From Thermoguttaceae bacterium (GTDB lineage: Bacteria; Planctomycetota; Planctomycetia; Pirellulales; Thermoguttaceae): a stretch of 46,911 nt of DNA. The stretch spans positions 1 to 46,911 of the forward strand of contig JANXBW010000009.1 in the NCBI GenBank assembly GCA_025060325.1. Reading direction: 5' to 3'. The notes under the pieces were generated by a model. The model saw nothing but the letters and a program-made list of their open reading frames with translations, was not told where the DNA came from and made no database searches. Each line of letters opens with the position of its first letter. The first letter of the stretch is position 1. A program made the translations under genes and the position numbers. Positions 45,683 through 46,911 of the stretch are shown piece by piece.

Positions 45683-46911
45683 ATGAGACTGAGCTGGAAA
45701 GTTCCGCTGCTAACCTTGCTTCTGGGATTAGCGGCGGCCCAAGCGCAGGCGAGTTGTTGCGGTGTCGCCCGGTATCCTCTGTTATTGGGACGATTCTTTG
45801 ATGCCGCCTGCTGCGAGCAAACTTGCTTTACCGTCATGCGGACATGCCGCCAGGTGGTGCTCGAGCCTCAGCAGATCACCTGCTACAAGACTGTTTGGGA
45901 GCGTGTGTGCGAGCCGCGGACCATCACCGTTACCAAGTACGTGCCTGAACTATGCCACCGCCAGGTGGAGTTCACCGTCCTGAAGCCGGTTTGGGAAACC
46001 TGTGTTAAGGAAATCCCGTACACGGTCTTCAAGCCGGTGTGGGAGACTCGGGAAAAGCAGATTTGCTACACGGTGATGAAGCCGGTTTGGGAGACTCGGG
46101 AGAAGGAGATTTGCTATACGGTCCTCAAGCCGGTGTATGAGACGCGGACCTGCCAGTACACGGTCATGAAGCCGGTGTGGGAGACCTGCGAGAAGGAAGT
46201 CTGCTACACCGTGATGAAGCCCGTGTATGAAACGCGGGAACGCGTCTGCCGCTATGTCGTCTGCAAACCGGTGTGGGAGACTCGGGAAAAGGAAATCTGC
46301 TACACCGTTTGGAAACCGGTCTACGAAACCCGCGAGCGGGAAGTGTGCGAGGTTGTCTGCAAGCCGGTCCACTACACCAAGACGGTGAAAGTTTGCACCG
46401 GTCGGTGGGAGACCGTTGTCGAAGAAAAGCCCGGTCCGGTCATCACCAAGTGCATCCAGGAGCCGGGCCAATGGGTGTGGGATCCCTGCTGCTGCCGGAT
46501 GATCTATTGCCCGGGCGAGGTCAAGCAGGTCCAGGTCCAGTGCCCGCCGGTAAAGATCTGCAAGCGGGTTTGGGTCCCCGAGGTCATCGAAAAGGAAGTC
46601 CAGTGCGTCAAGTATGTCCGGGAAGTCCAGGTTAAGAAGGTACCGTACACCGTCTGCAAGATGGTGCCTGAGCAGCGGGTCCAGAAGTGCACGTATCAAG
46701 TCTGCAAGCTGGTGCCGGAGGTGGTCGAAAAGCGGGTCCCCTACACCGTCTGCAAGATGGTGCCGGAGCAACGGGTGAAGAAGGTGACGTATCAAGTATG
46801 CCGGCTTGTGCCCGAGGTGCGTGAGCGGACCTATCAGGTGTGCAAGCTGGTGCCTGAGCAGCGTGTGCAGAAGTGCACGTACCAGGTCTGCAAGTTGGTA
46901 CCTGAGCAACG
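45683..46911 (+). CDS. Cys-rich YTV-repeat protein, 3'-truncated by the window edge
   Basis: The frame is open from the ATG at 45683 (AGGAGG six bases upstream) to the window end, 409 codons. A signal peptide (VPLLTLLLGLAAAQAQA) is followed by a Cys-rich head, then two sets of ~16-residue repeats. Set A (about 97-240) has nine units like YTVMKPVWETREKEIC. A Cys-rich spacer (about 241-320, with CCCRMIYC) separates it from set B (from about 327), units like YTVCKMVPEQRVQKCT and YQVCKLVPE, still running at the edge. This is the YTV repeat of planctomycetes, found in large wall-associated proteins of Rhodopirellula. The many Cys suggest disulfide cross-linking. It would be exported and structural. 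Confidence 0.9.
   Translation, partial: MRLSWKVPLLTLLLGLAAAQAQASCCGVARYPLLLGRFFDAACCEQTCFTVMRTCRQVVLEPQQITCYKTVWERVCEPRTITVTKYVPELCHRQVEFTVLKPVWETCVKEIPYTVFKPVWETREKQICYTVMKPVWETREKEICYTVLKPVYETRTCQYTVMKPVWETCEKEVCYTVMKPVYETRERVCRYVVCKPVWETREKEICYTVWKPVYETREREVCEVVCKPVHYTKTVKVCTGRWETVVEEKPGPVITKCIQEPGQWVWDPCCCRMIYCPGEVKQVQVQCPPVKICKRVWVPEVIEKEVQCVKYVREVQVKKVPYTVCKMVPEQRVQKCTYQVCKLVPEVVEKRVPYTVCKMVPEQRVKKVTYQVCRLVPEVRERTYQVCKLVPEQRVQKCTYQVCKLVPEQ

Noticed and set aside
45950-46909. 319-codon minus-strand open frame rich in Leu, Asp and His
   Set aside because: It is the antisense shadow of the YTV-repeat gene; its repetitive look mirrors the plus-strand repeats, and the plus frame has a signal peptide and AGGAGG.

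Overview
The window looks like a chromosomal segment of a planctomycete, most likely of the Pirellulales. Three DUF1559 (SBP_bac_10) proteins with prepilin-type N-termini, three formylglycine sulfatases, a Cys-rich YTV-repeat wall-type protein and loosely packed genes all point there. Roughly a quarter of the window is gene-free, and the genes are mostly single or in small groups.

Layout. 1-1.4 kb: the 3' part of a tyrosine recombinase faces the 3' end of a tRNA-Lys(UUU) gene, the usual edge of an integrated element; two copies of a ~134-bp element with inverted ends follow. 1.4-3.2 kb: gene-free, with two nested hairpins. 3.2-6.4 kb: a metal ABC transporter (binding lipoprotein, ATPase, permease) whose permease carries a C-terminal DtxR/MntR-type repressor domain, the architecture of chlamydial YtgCR. 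6.6-12.9 kb (minus strand): three successive pairs of a DUF1559 pseudopilin-like gene followed by a small lipoprotein gene. 14.0-16.7 kb: topA. 17.8-23.2 kb (plus): a SurA/PpiD-like membrane-anchored protein, a Tat-exported HExxH peptidase-like protein with a LecA-like end, and a TIM-barrel sugar isomerase/epimerase. 23.8-25.1 kb: an orphan PAS-histidine kinase. 26.1-26.7 kb: lexA. 27.1-39.2 kb (plus): a sulfatase, an RND/MMPL transporter, carB and a large secreted helical-repeat protein. 39.7-43.3 kb (minus): two sulfatases and aroH-type chorismate mutase. 44.0-44.5 kb: a GspG-like pseudopilin. 45.7 kb to the right edge: a truncated YTV-repeat protein.

How the genes fit together. Much of the window serves the cell envelope: pseudopilin-like proteins with partner lipoproteins, a wall-type repeat protein, exported sulfatases, a periplasmic folding-type factor and transporters. 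The housekeeping genes (topA, lexA, carB, aroH) are dispersed and not in their usual operons. The most interesting single locus is the transporter-repressor fusion. All six DtxR metal-ligand positions in its C-terminal domain line up at exactly DtxR spacing, and the preceding intergenic gap holds a perfect palindrome that could be its operator. The gene-free spacers also contain several short two-copy tandem duplications and paired hairpins that the genes do not explain.
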